Below, piece by piece: positions 26,882 to 36,147 of a stretch of 64,000 nt of DNA (position 1 is the stretch's first letter; every line of letters starts with the position of its first letter). The notes below the pieces were generated by a model. It ran no database searches. It was not told where the DNA came from and worked only from the letters and a program-made list of their open reading frames with translations. The stretch is from contig JAKSIQ010000002.1 in the NCBI GenBank assembly GCA_024398755.1, forward strand, positions 1 through 64,000, written 5' to 3'. The stretch comes from Bacteroidaceae bacterium. Its GTDB lineage: Bacteria > Bacteroidota > Bacteroidia > Bacteroidales > Bacteroidaceae. The translations under genes and the position numbers were made by a program.

Positions 26882-27634
26882 TCACTTAGCCTTTTCTTCG
26901 CCTTCAATCTGGGCCGATGTCTTTCCGAAACGACGCTGGCGTCTCTGGTATTCGACTATGGCCTTGCAGAATTCCTCTTCGGTGAAATCGGGCCAGAAGA
27001 CATCGGTAAAATACAGTTCCGTGTAGGCACTCTGCCAGAGCAGATAGTTGCTGAGCCTTATTTCGCCACCGGTACGTATCAGCAGGTCCGGGTCAGGCAT
27101 GAAGCTGGCATTGAGCCGGCTCGATATCAATTCCTGACTTATTTCGTTCGGGTCAAGTTGTCCGCTGGCTGCCTGACGGGCCAGTTCCCTGGCACATTCG
27201 GTGATTTCCCAACGTGAGGAATAGCTTAATGCGAGAACTGCGGTGGTGCGGTCAAAGTGTGCCGTATGGTCCATGCATTCCTGAAGTTTCTCTCTGACTT
27301 TTGCCGGCAGCTGTGACATGTCTCCTATTACGCGAAGACGTACTTTGTTGTCAATGAAGACCTTTTCTTCGATGTTCTTGAACAGCAATGACATCAGTGC
27401 CGATACCTCGGCCTCAGGACGGTTCCAGTTTTCAATTGAGAATGTGTACAGGGTTATGTATCTGATGCCCAGACGTGTTGCCCACTCAATTGTTTCACGT
27501 GTGGTTTGTGTTCCCTTGATGTGTCCCTGGCTGCGGTCCAGGCCACGGCTCTGCGCCCACCGGCCGTTGCCGTCCATGATTATGGCAATGTGCTGCGGCA
27601 GCCGGTTTGTGTCAATCTGTTCCTTGTATGTCAT
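26882..27634 (-). CDS. uppS: Isoprenyl transferase (undecaprenyl diphosphate synthase)
   Basis: Condenses isopentenyl diphosphate onto farnesyl diphosphate to make the C55 carrier for peptidoglycan and surface glycans. The 250-residue product has [10 protein letters not shown] with the catalytic Asp, SIENWNRP, and [20 protein letters not shown], all family marks. ATG 27634 begins one base past the upstream stop; ATG 27655 would overlap the upstream gene. Its stop is 8 bp before the bamA ATG, so the two are coupled. Confidence 0.94.
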   Translation of the reverse strand: MTYKEQIDTNRLPQHIAIIMDGNGRWAQSRGLDRSQGHIKGTQTTRETIEWATRLGIRYITLYTFSIENWNRPEAEVSALMSLLFKNIEEKVFIDNKVRLRVIGDMSQLPAKVREKLQECMDHTAHFDRTTAVLALSYSSRWEITECARELARQAASGQLDPNEISQELISSRLNASFMPDPDLLIRTGGEIRLSNYLLWQSAYTELYFTDVFWPDFTEEEFCKAIVEYQRRQRRFGKTSAQIEGEEKAK

Positions 27635-27635
27635 T

Positions 27636-28328
27636 TTATCTTCGATGTTCGTCATTGCAGTTGCATGGTTTTTCAAAAACGTCAAAACTCAGGTAAAGCA
27701 TGGTCAGACTGTAGCTGTCCTTGTTCTTGATGCCTTTGCCCTTTATTGACATGGGGTCTTCAAGTCCCGGTGTCATATTGTCTGTCACGTCAAGTCTGTC
27801 ACTGCCGGTAAAGCGCATGCTCCATTCGAGTCCCAAAGTGACTCTTGGAGCGAGTCTGTAGCGTATGCCAAGACCGATGGGCAGGCACAGAGCCCAGTCG
27901 TTGGTGGCCGGTTCCGGCATGAATGCGGCTCCAATGCCGGCAAGGCCGTATGGCGCAAGTCTGTCTTCGTCGCTGAAAAAGGGGCTGTATGCCAGAAAAC
28001 CCCATTCGGCCTGAACGGACAGTTCGTATATGGACCGGCTGAATCTGGTCTGTTCATCAAGCGGCAGCTGGCCGAATGCGTTGCGGCTGTCGCCCGACAG
28101 GCCGGCGGCCGACAGGGTTGCGCGCGTGGAAAATCTCGGGTTCACATTGTACCTGAGCATAAGGGCGGCAGCTCCGTTGCTGTTGCTGTAGAGACGGCGG
28201 TTCGCATCGCCCATGTAGAAGCTTGCACCACCTCCCAGTCCGGCTTCAAATCTGTAACCGTTGTCCTGGGCGTGTGCGAACGCTCCGGCAATGAGCGCAA
28301 TGCCAAGCAATACCGTCTTTACTGTCAT
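27636..28328 (-). CDS. DUF6089-family outer-membrane beta-barrel protein
   Basis: A 230-residue protein with a signal peptide ([21 protein letters not shown]) and barrel-like strands. Segments [19 protein letters not shown] and [17 protein letters not shown] match the DUF6089 family that precedes uppS in many Bacteroidales. Function is unknown; its position next to bamA suggests a part in outer-membrane assembly or stress. I start at ATG 28328, in a 4-bp ATGA overlap with the upstream stop; the frame extends to 28361. Confidence 0.82.
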   Translation of the reverse strand: MTVKTVLLGIALIAGAFAHAQDNGYRFEAGLGGGASFYMGDANRRLYSNSNGAAALMLRYNVNPRFSTRATLSAAGLSGDSRNAFGQLPLDEQTRFSRSIYELSVQAEWGFLAYSPFFSDEDRLAPYGLAGIGAAFMPEPATNDWALCLPIGLGIRYRLAPRVTLGLEWSMRFTGSDRLDVTDNMTPGLEDPMSIKGKGIKNKDSYSLTMLYLSFDVFEKPCNCNDEHRR

Positions 28329-29677
28329 AATGTGCAGATTCTGGTTATGCTGCCGTACCATGACTTTCCGTCTGATGTGACAATCCAGATGCCTCCATAG
28401 TTGTCTGTGACACAGGCGAATGGCTGATTGCTCCCCTTTAGCCCGTCAGGCAGCTGCATGAAACGGTTGTATGTGGACCAGCTGTAGCTGAAACGATTGC
28501 AGAAGTACCAGGTTATGCCGTTGTCATTGGACTGGTAGAATCCCTGAAGCCCGGCGCCGAGGGCAAACAGGCTTCCGTCGTATTCAATAATCTTAAGATT
28601 GTCCATGACCGGCAGGTTGTAAAGCCCTTTTTCAGGGACGTTCAGTCTGGTCCATGCCGTGTCGGTTGACAGACGGTTCCAGAAGACTGACAGCGTGTCT
28701 TCATCGGCCGTGACAAGACCGGCAACAAGCGCACGGCTTATGTCGGAATTGGTCTTCAGTGTCGTATAAACGGCGGTGGCGGCGGTGTCGGGGAACAGAG
28801 CCGGCAATTTCTGGCTGTCGCTCCATACATTCATGTCTGCAGAACAGCTGAGTATGCTGTCGGTGTCAAGCATCCATATTCTGTCTGAGCTGCTGTCGAG
28901 TTCATGAGTCGGTGCATAAATGGCTTTTACTCCCTCTTTTTCCATGGTCCATGAAAGTCCGTCTGTAGAACTGGAAATGGTCTGACCGCAATGGGCATAC
29001 AGCTTTCCGTCTATTGTGACCATGGCCTGAGGGTTTCCGGACAGGCCGCTGACAGGCAGTGCCTCTGACCATATGCCTTTGTTCAGGGCGCATTTGGCAA
29101 CCGACAGTATGGAACTGCCGTCAAGCCCGAGCAGGAAGAGCGTGTCTGACATTATGGAGAGAAGCGGCGATGACAGCTGGGGGGCTGTGGCCGTGCTCCA
29201 TCTGAGCGAATCGGGGAATACCTGATGCACGTTGAGCTTGAAGTCGTATTTGCGTATGTAGCTTCCGTCTGTGGAAACGACTGTGAAGGTAAGCGGACGT
29301 GTAAAGTCTATCTCTTCACTGGAACTGTACAGGTATCCGATGCCGGGATCGTCAATGTATTCGTACACCACCGATCCTTTGGATACGATGTTGCATGTTA
29401 CAGCGTCCAGTACGGAACCGTATGCCAGTGAGTCTATGTTGTAAATGCGGTTGTTCAGCTGGTCTACGGTCATGGGATACATTGTGCCCGATTCACGTGT
29501 GGCTATGACCGTGTCATTGCCGAGGTAGTCAATGTCATTGACCAGAACGTCATAGTATCCGATTGTGAACGATGCGATGGCTGCTTCTGGCGAGGTTGCT
29601 ATTTCATCTTCTCTGATGCACGAGACACCGGTACATAAAATGGCGGCCAGAACCAGGGCTGCGGGAATCCTTTTCAT
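28325..29677 (-). CDS. DUF6242-family lipoprotein
   Basis: The 450-residue product is a lipoprotein: MKRIPAALVLAAILCTGVSC, then acidic residues (IREDE) just past the lipidated Cys, which resembles the surface-export signal of Bacteroidota lipoproteins. An N-terminal Ig-like part (residues about 30-140) is followed by repeated blades with SxDGxSW-type motifs (SSTDGLSWTM, SNDNGITWYF), suggesting a beta-propeller. The function is unknown. ATG 29677 fits the promoter box at 29701-29708; ATG 29692 is the alternative. It is the first gene of the uppS-bamA operon. Confidence 0.78.
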   Translation of the reverse strand: MKRIPAALVLAAILCTGVSCIREDEIATSPEAAIASFTIGYYDVLVNDIDYLGNDTVIATRESGTMYPMTVDQLNNRIYNIDSLAYGSVLDAVTCNIVSKGSVVYEYIDDPGIGYLYSSSEEIDFTRPLTFTVVSTDGSYIRKYDFKLNVHQVFPDSLRWSTATAPQLSSPLLSIMSDTLFLLGLDGSSILSVAKCALNKGIWSEALPVSGLSGNPQAMVTIDGKLYAHCGQTISSSTDGLSWTMEKEGVKAIYAPTHELDSSSDRIWMLDTDSILSCSADMNVWSDSQKLPALFPDTAATAVYTTLKTNSDISRALVAGLVTADEDTLSVFWNRLSTDTAWTRLNVPEKGLYNLPVMDNLKIIEYDGSLFALGAGLQGFYQSNDNGITWYFCNRFSYSWSTYNRFMQLPDGLKGSNQPFACVTDNYGGIWIVTSDGKSWYGSITRICTL

Positions 29678-29700
29678 TTTTCTAATATGCATATTACGCG

Positions 29701-29708
29701 CAAAAATA
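29701..29708 (-). promoter_or_regulatory. -7 box for the DUF6242-uppS-bamA-OmpH-murI operon
   Basis: Minus-strand TATTTTTG is an exact TAnnTTTG match. The predicted start near 29694 leaves about 16 nt before the ATG at 29677. No clear -33 element is seen. Confidence 0.5.
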
Positions 29709-29794
29709 ATAACAAAACGGGTATGGGCCACCCTTTTTGTGTTGTTTTATATTAAACGTACCCGCCATTGTGCCAATTTTTGTGCGTTTCTTCT

Positions 29795-29802
29795 TAACTT
29801 CG
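29795..29802 (+). promoter_or_regulatory. Possible pyrE -7 box
   Basis: TAACTTCG, one base off TAnnTTTG, 31 bp before the pyrE ATG. An ATTG at 29767-29770 is 24 bp upstream. The match is weak. Confidence 0.35.
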
Positions 29803-29833
29803 CACAGGAAAAATTAAATACATCAAATTCGAT

Positions 29834-30463
29834 ATGGACAACACTAGCAAACAAGTCGCTCTTGAACTGCTTCGTATTGAGGCTGTCAAACTGCGTCCCG
29901 AACAGCCGTTCACTTGGGCTTCGGGTTGGCTTTCTCCCTTTTACTGTGACAACCGCAAGGCTCTGTCATATCCGGATGTGCGCAATCTGATACGTGACTC
30001 TCTGACACAGTGCACAAGCCGTTTCCCGGAGTTCGATGTCATTGCCGGTGTGGCTACAGGCGCAATCGCTCAGGGTGCGCTGGTTGCTGACAGACTTGGC
30101 AAGCCGTTCGTATATGTGCGCTCTTCACCAAAAGACCATGGAATGGGCAATCTGGTTGAGGGCAAGCTTGATGCAGGCAGCAGAGTTCTGGTGGTCGAAG
30201 ATCTCATTTCAACAGGCGGAAGCAGTCTGAAGGCCGTACAGGCCCTTCGTGATGCAGGTTGTGAGGTTGTGGGTATGGTGGCATCGTTCACCTATGGTTT
30301 CCCGCAGGCTGAACAGGCGTTCAAGGAAGCCGGTGTGACGCTGGTAACTCTGACTGATTATCCGCACATGCTCGATGCTGCAATTGAGAGCGGCTATATA
30401 AAGCAGGAAAGTCTCAAGACTCTTGAGGAGTGGCGCAGAAATCCCTCTGAATGGGGACGTTGA
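29834..30463 (+). CDS. pyrE: Orotate phosphoribosyltransferase
   Basis: Joins orotate to PRPP to give OMP in pyrimidine synthesis. The 209-residue product has the PRPP loop VLVVEDLISTGGSSLKAV, the catalytic-loop region RSSPKDHGMGN and the N-terminal FTWASGWLSPFYCDNR. Length is normal. The next gene starts 10 bp after its stop, so it leads a unit with the SRPBCC-like gene and argH. Confidence 0.95.
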   Translation: MDNTSKQVALELLRIEAVKLRPEQPFTWASGWLSPFYCDNRKALSYPDVRNLIRDSLTQCTSRFPEFDVIAGVATGAIAQGALVADRLGKPFVYVRSSPKDHGMGNLVEGKLDAGSRVLVVEDLISTGGSSLKAVQALRDAGCEVVGMVASFTYGFPQAEQAFKEAGVTLVTLTDYPHMLDAAIESGYIKQESLKTLEEWRRNPSEWGR

Positions 30464-30473
30464 TTGACCCGAT

Positions 30474-30905
30474 ATGAAGAGATTTGAAAGTCCGGTCAAG
30501 GAGATAGCGTGGCCGCAGGGCAATGTATACCGCAAGGTGTCAGACCTGAGCAATCTGAGGACACTGGCAGACCGCATTCCTCAGGAACAGGCAGCGCAGT
30601 TCAAGGTTGAGAATCTTGAATGCACGCCTGACAGCGTGAGCTGCAGCATCCAGCCTGTGGGGCCGATTGCCGTGCATGTCGTTTCGCGTGAACCCGAAAA
30701 GTGTGTCAAGCTTGAAACCGCACAGTCACCGGTAAAGATGACCATGTGGATTCAGATTGTTCCAACCGGTGACAGTTCATGCAAGATGAAGATAACCGTC
30801 GATGCCGACTTGAACATTTTCATGGCGAAGATGGTTGAGAAACCGTTAACCGAAGCTGTCGGAAAGATTGCTGACATGCTTTCAATGATACCGTACAACG
30901 AATGA
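30474..30905 (+). CDS. SRPBCC-like small protein
   Basis: The 143-residue protein opens KRFESPVKEIAWPQGNVYRKVSDLSNL and ends in an amphipathic helix (KMVEKPLTEAVGKIADMLSM), the layout of START/polyketide-cyclase-like SRPBCC proteins, which bind hydrophobic ligands in a helix-grip fold. No signal peptide, so cytoplasmic. The ligand is unknown. It lies between pyrE and argH, overlapping argH by 4 bp (ATGA), an arrangement I recall from other Bacteroidales. Confidence 0.7.
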   Translation: MKRFESPVKEIAWPQGNVYRKVSDLSNLRTLADRIPQEQAAQFKVENLECTPDSVSCSIQPVGPIAVHVVSREPEKCVKLETAQSPVKMTMWIQIVPTGDSSCKMKITVDADLNIFMAKMVEKPLTEAVGKIADMLSMIPYNE

Positions 30906-32239
30906 AACCTATCTGGGACAAGGGGAAACCCGTGAACGCTCTGATACAGGAATACACTGTGGGGCGTGACCGCGAAATGGACCTTATGCTTGCCGAATAT
31001 GACGTGCAGGGTTCAATGGCGCATATAAAAATGCTCGAATCCATCGGCCTTTTAGAGCCGGATGAGCTTAAGTCACTGACTCAAGGACTGAGGTCGCTGC
31101 TTGAAATCATAAAGAGGGGTGATTTCGTTATTGAGGACGGCGTTGAGGATGTCCATTCACAGGTTGAGCTTATACTTACCCGTCAGCTGGGTGACATGGG
31201 CAAGAAGATTCACAGCGGCCGTTCACGCAACGATCAGGTGCTGGTCGATCTGAAGCTGTTCACACGTGACCGTCTGCGTGGCATAATAGGTCAGGTGAAG
31301 GGGCTGTTCGACATTATGATTCGTCAGAGCGACACCTTCAAGGATGTGCTCATGCCCGGTTATACTCATCTGCAGATTGCAATGCCGTCATCTTTCGGCC
31401 TGTGGTTCGGTGCCTATGCAGAAGCGCTGACCGACGACATGCTGGTGCTGCGCGCTGCCTTTGATCAGGCTAACCGCAATCCGCTGGGAAGCGCTGCCGG
31501 TTACGGGTCATCGTTCCCGCTGAACCGTCAGATGACTACCGACCTGCTTGGCTTCGAGTCGATGGACTACAATGTGGTTTATGCCCAGATGACGCGTGGC
31601 AAACTGGAGCGCACGGTGGCATTCGCCCTGGCAAGTGTAGCCGGCACCATAAGCCGTCTGGCATTTGACGCCTGCATGTTCAACAGTCAGAATTTCGCGT
31701 TCATAAAGCTGCCGGATGACTGCACTACAGGCTCCAGCATAATGCCGCACAAGAAGAATCCTGATGTTTTCGAACTGACACGTGCCCGCTGCAACCGCCT
31801 GCAGGCACTGCCTCAGGATATCGTGCTGATGACAAACAATCTGCCTAGCGGATATTTCCGCGACATGCAGCTGGTAAAGGAACTGTTCCTGCCGGCATTC
31901 GAGCAGCTGGAGCAGATTCTTACCATGACGGCCTACATGCTTGACCACATCAAGGTACGTACCGACATTCTTGATGATCCCAAGTACGATGCCATTTTCT
32001 CTGTCGAGGAGGTGAACCGCCTGGCCGCTCAGGGTATGCCTTTCCGTGAGGCTTACCGCAAGGTGGCTGCCGATATTGAAGCCGGCACTTTCAAGGCCGA
32101 CCACAATATTCACCATACTCACGAGGGCAGCATAGGAAATCTTTGCAACGACCGCATATCGGCCCGCATGCAGCAGGAGTACGATGCGTTCCCGTTCGCA
32201 CAGATTGACAAGGCCATCGATGCTTTGACCAAAGGTTGA
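30902..32239 (+). CDS. argH: Argininosuccinate lyase
   Basis: Splits argininosuccinate into arginine and fumarate. The 445-residue product belongs to the fumarase/aspartase superfamily; the signature loop is GSSIMPHKKNPD, and the conserved EDVHSQVE and HSGRSRNDQV segments carry substrate-binding residues. Somewhat shorter than the 457-residue E. coli enzyme, which is normal for the phylum. Other arg genes are not nearby. Confidence 0.94.
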   Translation: MKPIWDKGKPVNALIQEYTVGRDREMDLMLAEYDVQGSMAHIKMLESIGLLEPDELKSLTQGLRSLLEIIKRGDFVIEDGVEDVHSQVELILTRQLGDMGKKIHSGRSRNDQVLVDLKLFTRDRLRGIIGQVKGLFDIMIRQSDTFKDVLMPGYTHLQIAMPSSFGLWFGAYAEALTDDMLVLRAAFDQANRNPLGSAAGYGSSFPLNRQMTTDLLGFESMDYNVVYAQMTRGKLERTVAFALASVAGTISRLAFDACMFNSQNFAFIKLPDDCTTGSSIMPHKKNPDVFELTRARCNRLQALPQDIVLMTNNLPSGYFRDMQLVKELFLPAFEQLEQILTMTAYMLDHIKVRTDILDDPKYDAIFSVEEVNRLAAQGMPFREAYRKVAADIEAGTFKADHNIHHTHEGSIGNLCNDRISARMQQEYDAFPFAQIDKAIDALTKG

Positions 32240-32258
32240 TAAATCTGACTTTTCACCG

Positions 32259-32801
32259 ATGAAAAGGTGCATTTCAATAAGAGCTGCAGTCATGACTTTT
32301 GTCACGGCTGCAGTTGTTTTTCTGTTTTCATCGTGTGAAAGGAACAGTTATCAGGTGTTCTCGACCAAATACAGGGTGATGTTCACGTGCGATATGAGCC
32401 AGCCTCCGTTCCGTCAGGCTGCCGATACGCCTGGCCGTTTCATAATGCTGCGGCGTGGTGCAGGCAATCTGACTGTGACAGACCCTGAAGGGAAAAGCAC
32501 TGAAGTGGAACTGACACAGCAGCAGAATATGACGTTCTGCTTGGGACTGGCCGGCCTGATATTGGGCAAACCGACTTTCAACAACGAGAAACAGGAAGTG
32601 TGGGCTTTCGATCTGGCATGCCCGGAATGCGATATGGAATCACACAGATTGTCCGTTTCCATTGATGGATTTGCCACATGCAGCCATTGCGGCAACAGCT
32701 GGAATCTGAACAACGGGGGGTTCCCCACATCAAGCGGTCCGCGAACGCTGTACCGTTATCCGACATCGGCCTTCGGTACAACGCTTACCGTCTCAAACTG
32801 A
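32259..32801 (+). CDS. Lipoprotein with Rieske-like fold and four cysteines
   Basis: The 180-residue product has a signal peptide and lipobox FSSC (Cys26). C-terminal motifs are CPEC (Cys121, Cys124) and CSHC (Cys141, Cys144), followed by GNSWNLNNGG...SGPRTLYRY. The spacing and the trailing SW-x-L-x2-G...GP-x2-L-x2-Y pattern match the Rieske cluster loops (CxH...CxxH then GSxFDxxTG...GPA), but both histidines are replaced by Cys. A zinc or rubredoxin-like site is more likely than a true 2Fe-2S Rieske centre. Function unknown. It follows argH by 19 bp and converges on gldN. Confidence 0.7.
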   Translation: MKRCISIRAAVMTFVTAAVVFLFSSCERNSYQVFSTKYRVMFTCDMSQPPFRQAADTPGRFIMLRRGAGNLTVTDPEGKSTEVELTQQQNMTFCLGLAGLILGKPTFNNEKQEVWAFDLACPECDMESHRLSVSIDGFATCSHCGNSWNLNNGGFPTSSGPRTLYRYPTSAFGTTLTVSN

Positions 32802-32813
32802 TTGTACCTTTGT

Positions 32814-33866
32814 TCAGCGGTGTACGCTGATGCGTTCGCCTGATGAGGCCTGTTTGGGTGTACGGGCGGGTTTGGGCTGCTTTTCCTTCTTTTCGCGTGT
32901 TTTGGATCCGCTTTTGTCGTCGGATTCCGTTTTGCGTGCACCCGTTTCGGCTGAAGCTTCTTCTGCCGGTTTGTCCTTGGCGTTTTTCGACGATGAAACG
33001 GTCTTTTCGTTCCAAAGGCCTTTCTGGAAACCTATCAGCTGGTCTTCAATGTTCTGACGCTCTGCCTTGAGTGCGGAATCAGTGTCGCAGTAGTCTGAAA
33101 GCGGCTGGTTGCGAAGATTGGATGTCTTGTATATTTCGCCGTCATAGCAGCCCAGCACAAAGTAGTCGTCAAGGCTCATGTTGCTGGTGTTGTTGAAGCT
33201 GCTGGTCATGACCGGGGTCTGTCCCAGGTAGGGGCTTATTTCGTCGTAATTGAGCCAGAACATGGGTTTTTTCGTGGCTTCATCGCCAAAATCGCTGTCA
33301 ATCATTACCGGGCAGATGGCAGTGACTTTGGTGTGGTAGTTGGACATCTGGTCCAGATAGTTGCTCTCTTTGATGTAGTATTTGCCTATCTCGGAACTTG
33401 GAATGTCCTTCTGCGCCACTATGTACTTTCCTGTCTTTTCGTCTTTTGTATAGTCAATGTAGAAACGGTCCAGCATGCTTTCTATGTCCAGAAGGTTGTC
33501 GGGCAGGAAACGCTCGTTTCCGTCAAGACGGTATTCGTATGCTTTGATGCGTCCGTCAAGAATCAGGTTGAACACCAGTGTGAAAAAGTTCACACGGTCT
33601 CCAAGCGGTTCCTCGGGATAGTAGAGGGCTGCGTTCTTTTCCTTTGTCAGATCCAGCTCACGGTATATGTCACGCTTCCATGTCACCTCTTCAGGAACCG
33701 ATGTCTGTGCGGTGTACTGCGAGCGGGCACGCTGCGACAATGTCACGGCTGTGGGGCTCTTTTCAGCTTCCTTGCGGGCAGCCTCTTCCTGAAGCCTTTT
33801 CTGTGACTGCGCCATACAAGGCATTGTCAGTGCCATGGCTATGATGGTCAATAGTGCTCTGTTCAT
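32814..33866 (-). CDS. gldN: Type IX secretion / gliding protein GldN (PorN)
   Basis: GldN/PorN joins GldK in the periplasmic ring of the type IX secretion system. The product (350 residues from this start) has signal peptide MNRALLTIIAMALTMPCMAQ, the family core WKRDIYRELDLTKEKNAALY, and ends with a 62-residue Lys/Glu/Pro-rich low-complexity tail (32817-33002) that looks like an add-on. ATG 33884, in an ATGA overlap with gldM, adds six residues ahead of the signal peptide and is possible. It is the last gene of the cluster. Confidence 0.92.
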   Translation of the reverse strand: MNRALLTIIAMALTMPCMAQSQKRLQEEAARKEAEKSPTAVTLSQRARSQYTAQTSVPEEVTWKRDIYRELDLTKEKNAALYYPEEPLGDRVNFFTLVFNLILDGRIKAYEYRLDGNERFLPDNLLDIESMLDRFYIDYTKDEKTGKYIVAQKDIPSSEIGKYYIKESNYLDQMSNYHTKVTAICPVMIDSDFGDEATKKPMFWLNYDEISPYLGQTPVMTSSFNNTSNMSLDDYFVLGCYDGEIYKTSNLRNQPLSDYCDTDSALKAERQNIEDQLIGFQKGLWNEKTVSSSKNAKDKPAEEASAETGARKTESDDKSGSKTREKKEKQPKPARTPKQASSGERISVHR

Positions 33867-33880
33867 ATTATGGTGTATTA

Positions 33881-35458
33881 TCATTTTACTATAACTTCAA
33901 GGGCAGTGTTCAACTGTCGTTCAATGCCGTCGGGCCCGATGGCGCGCACACGCTGTATGTAGAAACGCTTGCCACGTTTCAGGCTGCTGATGTTCTTCTT
34001 CTGACGGTTTGAGAACTTTGCTCCGTCGCTCAGTTCTGAAACGGCGTCACCTATGCTGCTGAAGAATACGGTTTCAAAACTCAAGACTTTGAAGCCTATG
34101 TTCAGCAGACCGTCGTCTATTGCGGCTACAACACCGTTGGAGTTGATGACGGTCTCACTTGATATGGCTGTTCCGTCACCGCGATAGCGCTGTGTATTGC
34201 CGTTTTCATCCTTGAACTCTATGAACGGTGTCGGGTCAGGCAGCTGGCGTACCTTGAATTCGTACTGACCCATGCTCTGACGGCGGCCGTCCTGATTGGC
34301 CGATACGGCGATTATCACATTCTCGCCTATTCTGCTCGGGTTGACAATGTAACCGTTTCCGTTGGCTTTGATGGTGCCGTTTCCGTTCTGGATAGAGGCC
34401 GATATGAGATTGCTCGGAACACCGGGAACGGAGATGCTGATGGGGTTGTCGTATCCGGCATACAGCACGTTCATCATTGTGTTGCTGACGGTAGCAGCCG
34501 GTGGCACTACTGTGTATTTCTGCGAAAAGTCACGCCGCAGTGTACCGCTTGCCGTCTGCAGTTCAAGATATCCGTCAAGAGAGTAGTCGCCGGTCTTGTT
34601 GCACATGACTTCATACCAGCCGTCTTCAGACTTTATCTGCTGACCGTCAATGAAGATGGCCGGACGTGCCGTGGAGTCAACAGCCGCCATGATGATGCGG
34701 GCGCTGAACGTGCTTCCCTGCACCACATTCTGTGATGTGGGAATGACGTACGCATTGACGGCGTTCACGCGGAGGTCGCCTACGTCAATGTTCTTGACAA
34801 GTGTGTGAAGCACTTCGCCTTCGGCATAACGTACATCGTTCTGCAGTTTTGTGAGCATTGTGATGGCGGCTGCCACAGGCATGTTCTCAAAGTTGTATTC
34901 CTGCCAGTTCTTGCCCAGAGCCCCAATCTTGAGAGGCACTTCGGTGCTGAAGTTGGCGCTGATTATTTCACGCTGGGTGGCATCGGTCACCATATCGAGA
35001 ATATGGGAACGGTACGAGTTGATGGCGTTGAACAGTTCCTGACCCTTGCCGCGTTTGGGCGACAGCATGACCTGGGTGGCGGCTTCAAGGTCTTCCCGGT
35101 TATGGATGTCATCGACAACGGCGTCCTTGCCATCGGCTTCGACGGCTATCAGGAGTTTGAGCTGTTCGGCAAAGTCATACAGTGAATCGCTCATGGACTT
35201 GACCTCAAGGGCCTTGGCGTACCATTCTCCAACTTTTTCGTGGTTCAGCGAATCCTGCTGCGCGAATTCACGCATGACGGCCTGATTCTGCAACGTGGCG
35301 TTTGCCGTGCTCTTGGACAGGCTGTCTTCGACTATTGTGAAACCGTTCAGCACATCCGATGATATGTTCATGGCCAACATTGCCAGAAGGACAATGTACA
35401 TGAGGTTTATCATCTTCTGACGCGCCGACGGCGGTCTTTCATTAGTTTTTCTTTTCAT
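33881..35458 (-). CDS. gldM: Type IX secretion motor protein GldM (PorM)
   Basis: GldM is the rotor-like protein that, with GldL, couples proton flow to secretion and gliding. The 525-residue product has a short cytoplasmic N-terminus (RKTNERPPSARQKMINLMY), one membrane helix (about residues 17-35), then a long periplasmic part with a helical bundle and Ig-like domains. Start at ATG 35458; the upstream codon in frame is GTG at 35461. gldN overlaps its 3' end if the longer gldN start is used; gldL ends 14 bp upstream. Confidence 0.93.
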   Translation of the reverse strand: MKRKTNERPPSARQKMINLMYIVLLAMLAMNISSDVLNGFTIVEDSLSKSTANATLQNQAVMREFAQQDSLNHEKVGEWYAKALEVKSMSDSLYDFAEQLKLLIAVEADGKDAVVDDIHNREDLEAATQVMLSPKRGKGQELFNAINSYRSHILDMVTDATQREIISANFSTEVPLKIGALGKNWQEYNFENMPVAAAITMLTKLQNDVRYAEGEVLHTLVKNIDVGDLRVNAVNAYVIPTSQNVVQGSTFSARIIMAAVDSTARPAIFIDGQQIKSEDGWYEVMCNKTGDYSLDGYLELQTASGTLRRDFSQKYTVVPPAATVSNTMMNVLYAGYDNPISISVPGVPSNLISASIQNGNGTIKANGNGYIVNPSRIGENVIIAVSANQDGRRQSMGQYEFKVRQLPDPTPFIEFKDENGNTQRYRGDGTAISSETVINSNGVVAAIDDGLLNIGFKVLSFETVFFSSIGDAVSELSDGAKFSNRQKKNISSLKRGKRFYIQRVRAIGPDGIERQLNTALEVIVK

Positions 35459-35472
35459 CACAAGACAACTTC

Positions 35473-36102
35473 TTATTTGTTTCCAAGCTGTGAGTTGACC
35501 TTCATGGCCTCAATCATGCGGGCATACACGCGGTTCAGTTCTTCAATCTGCTGTACCATGGTGCGTGTCTGCAGGCTGGCATTCTCAAGGTTTTCCATCT
35601 GGGAACTTGCGCTCTTCAGGTGCATCTCGTAGAAGGTGTTTATGCTGATAAGGTTGCGGGTCAGGGTTTCCAGTTCCTCGCTGCTCTGCTGCATGCGTTC
35701 GGCATGGCTGCACATGCTTTCCATGCTGGCTGTCAGTCTGCTTATCTGTGCCTGGACAACTTCCATGTCGGCGCCTATGCCTGGCGTTTCAGGTATGGTG
35801 ACCGATGCGGCCGGAACAACCTTGGCTGCCGGCTGTGAAACCAATGGCTCTTCTTCGGCGTCGGGGGCGTTCGGAATGTACGGACGCTCGAAACCTGATA
35901 TGAAGAACACAAGCACTTCGGTGCCCATGCCTATGAACAGCATCAGATTGGCACCCTTGATGTGGGTCAGCTTGAAGAGTGCACCAAGAATCACTATAGC
36001 AGCGCCCCAGCTGTACAGATAATTAAGGAGTATGCGGCCTTTCGGTGTGTCCAGATAATCCTGGATCCTTGTTGCAAGACCTTTCTTTTCGGTATTTTCC
36101 AT
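35473..36102 (-). CDS. gldL: Type IX secretion motor protein GldL (PorL)
   Basis: GldL forms the stator ring around GldM in the inner membrane. The 209-residue product has two membrane helices (about residues 28-42 and 51-70). The second, containing the acidic GTEVLVFFISGFE segment, is the region where the proton-pathway Glu lies in GldL. A cytoplasmic coiled-coil tail follows (about 115-205). Order and spacing (45 bp after gldK) match Bacteroidales T9SS clusters. Confidence 0.92.
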   Translation of the reverse strand: MENTEKKGLATRIQDYLDTPKGRILLNYLYSWGAAIVILGALFKLTHIKGANLMLFIGMGTEVLVFFISGFERPYIPNAPDAEEEPLVSQPAAKVVPAASVTIPETPGIGADMEVVQAQISRLTASMESMCSHAERMQQSSEELETLTRNLISINTFYEMHLKSASSQMENLENASLQTRTMVQQIEELNRVYARMIEAMKVNSQLGNK

Positions 36103-36147
36103 TTTATGCGGTTGTTTCTTTGTTTGACGATTGCTGTTTGTACGGTG

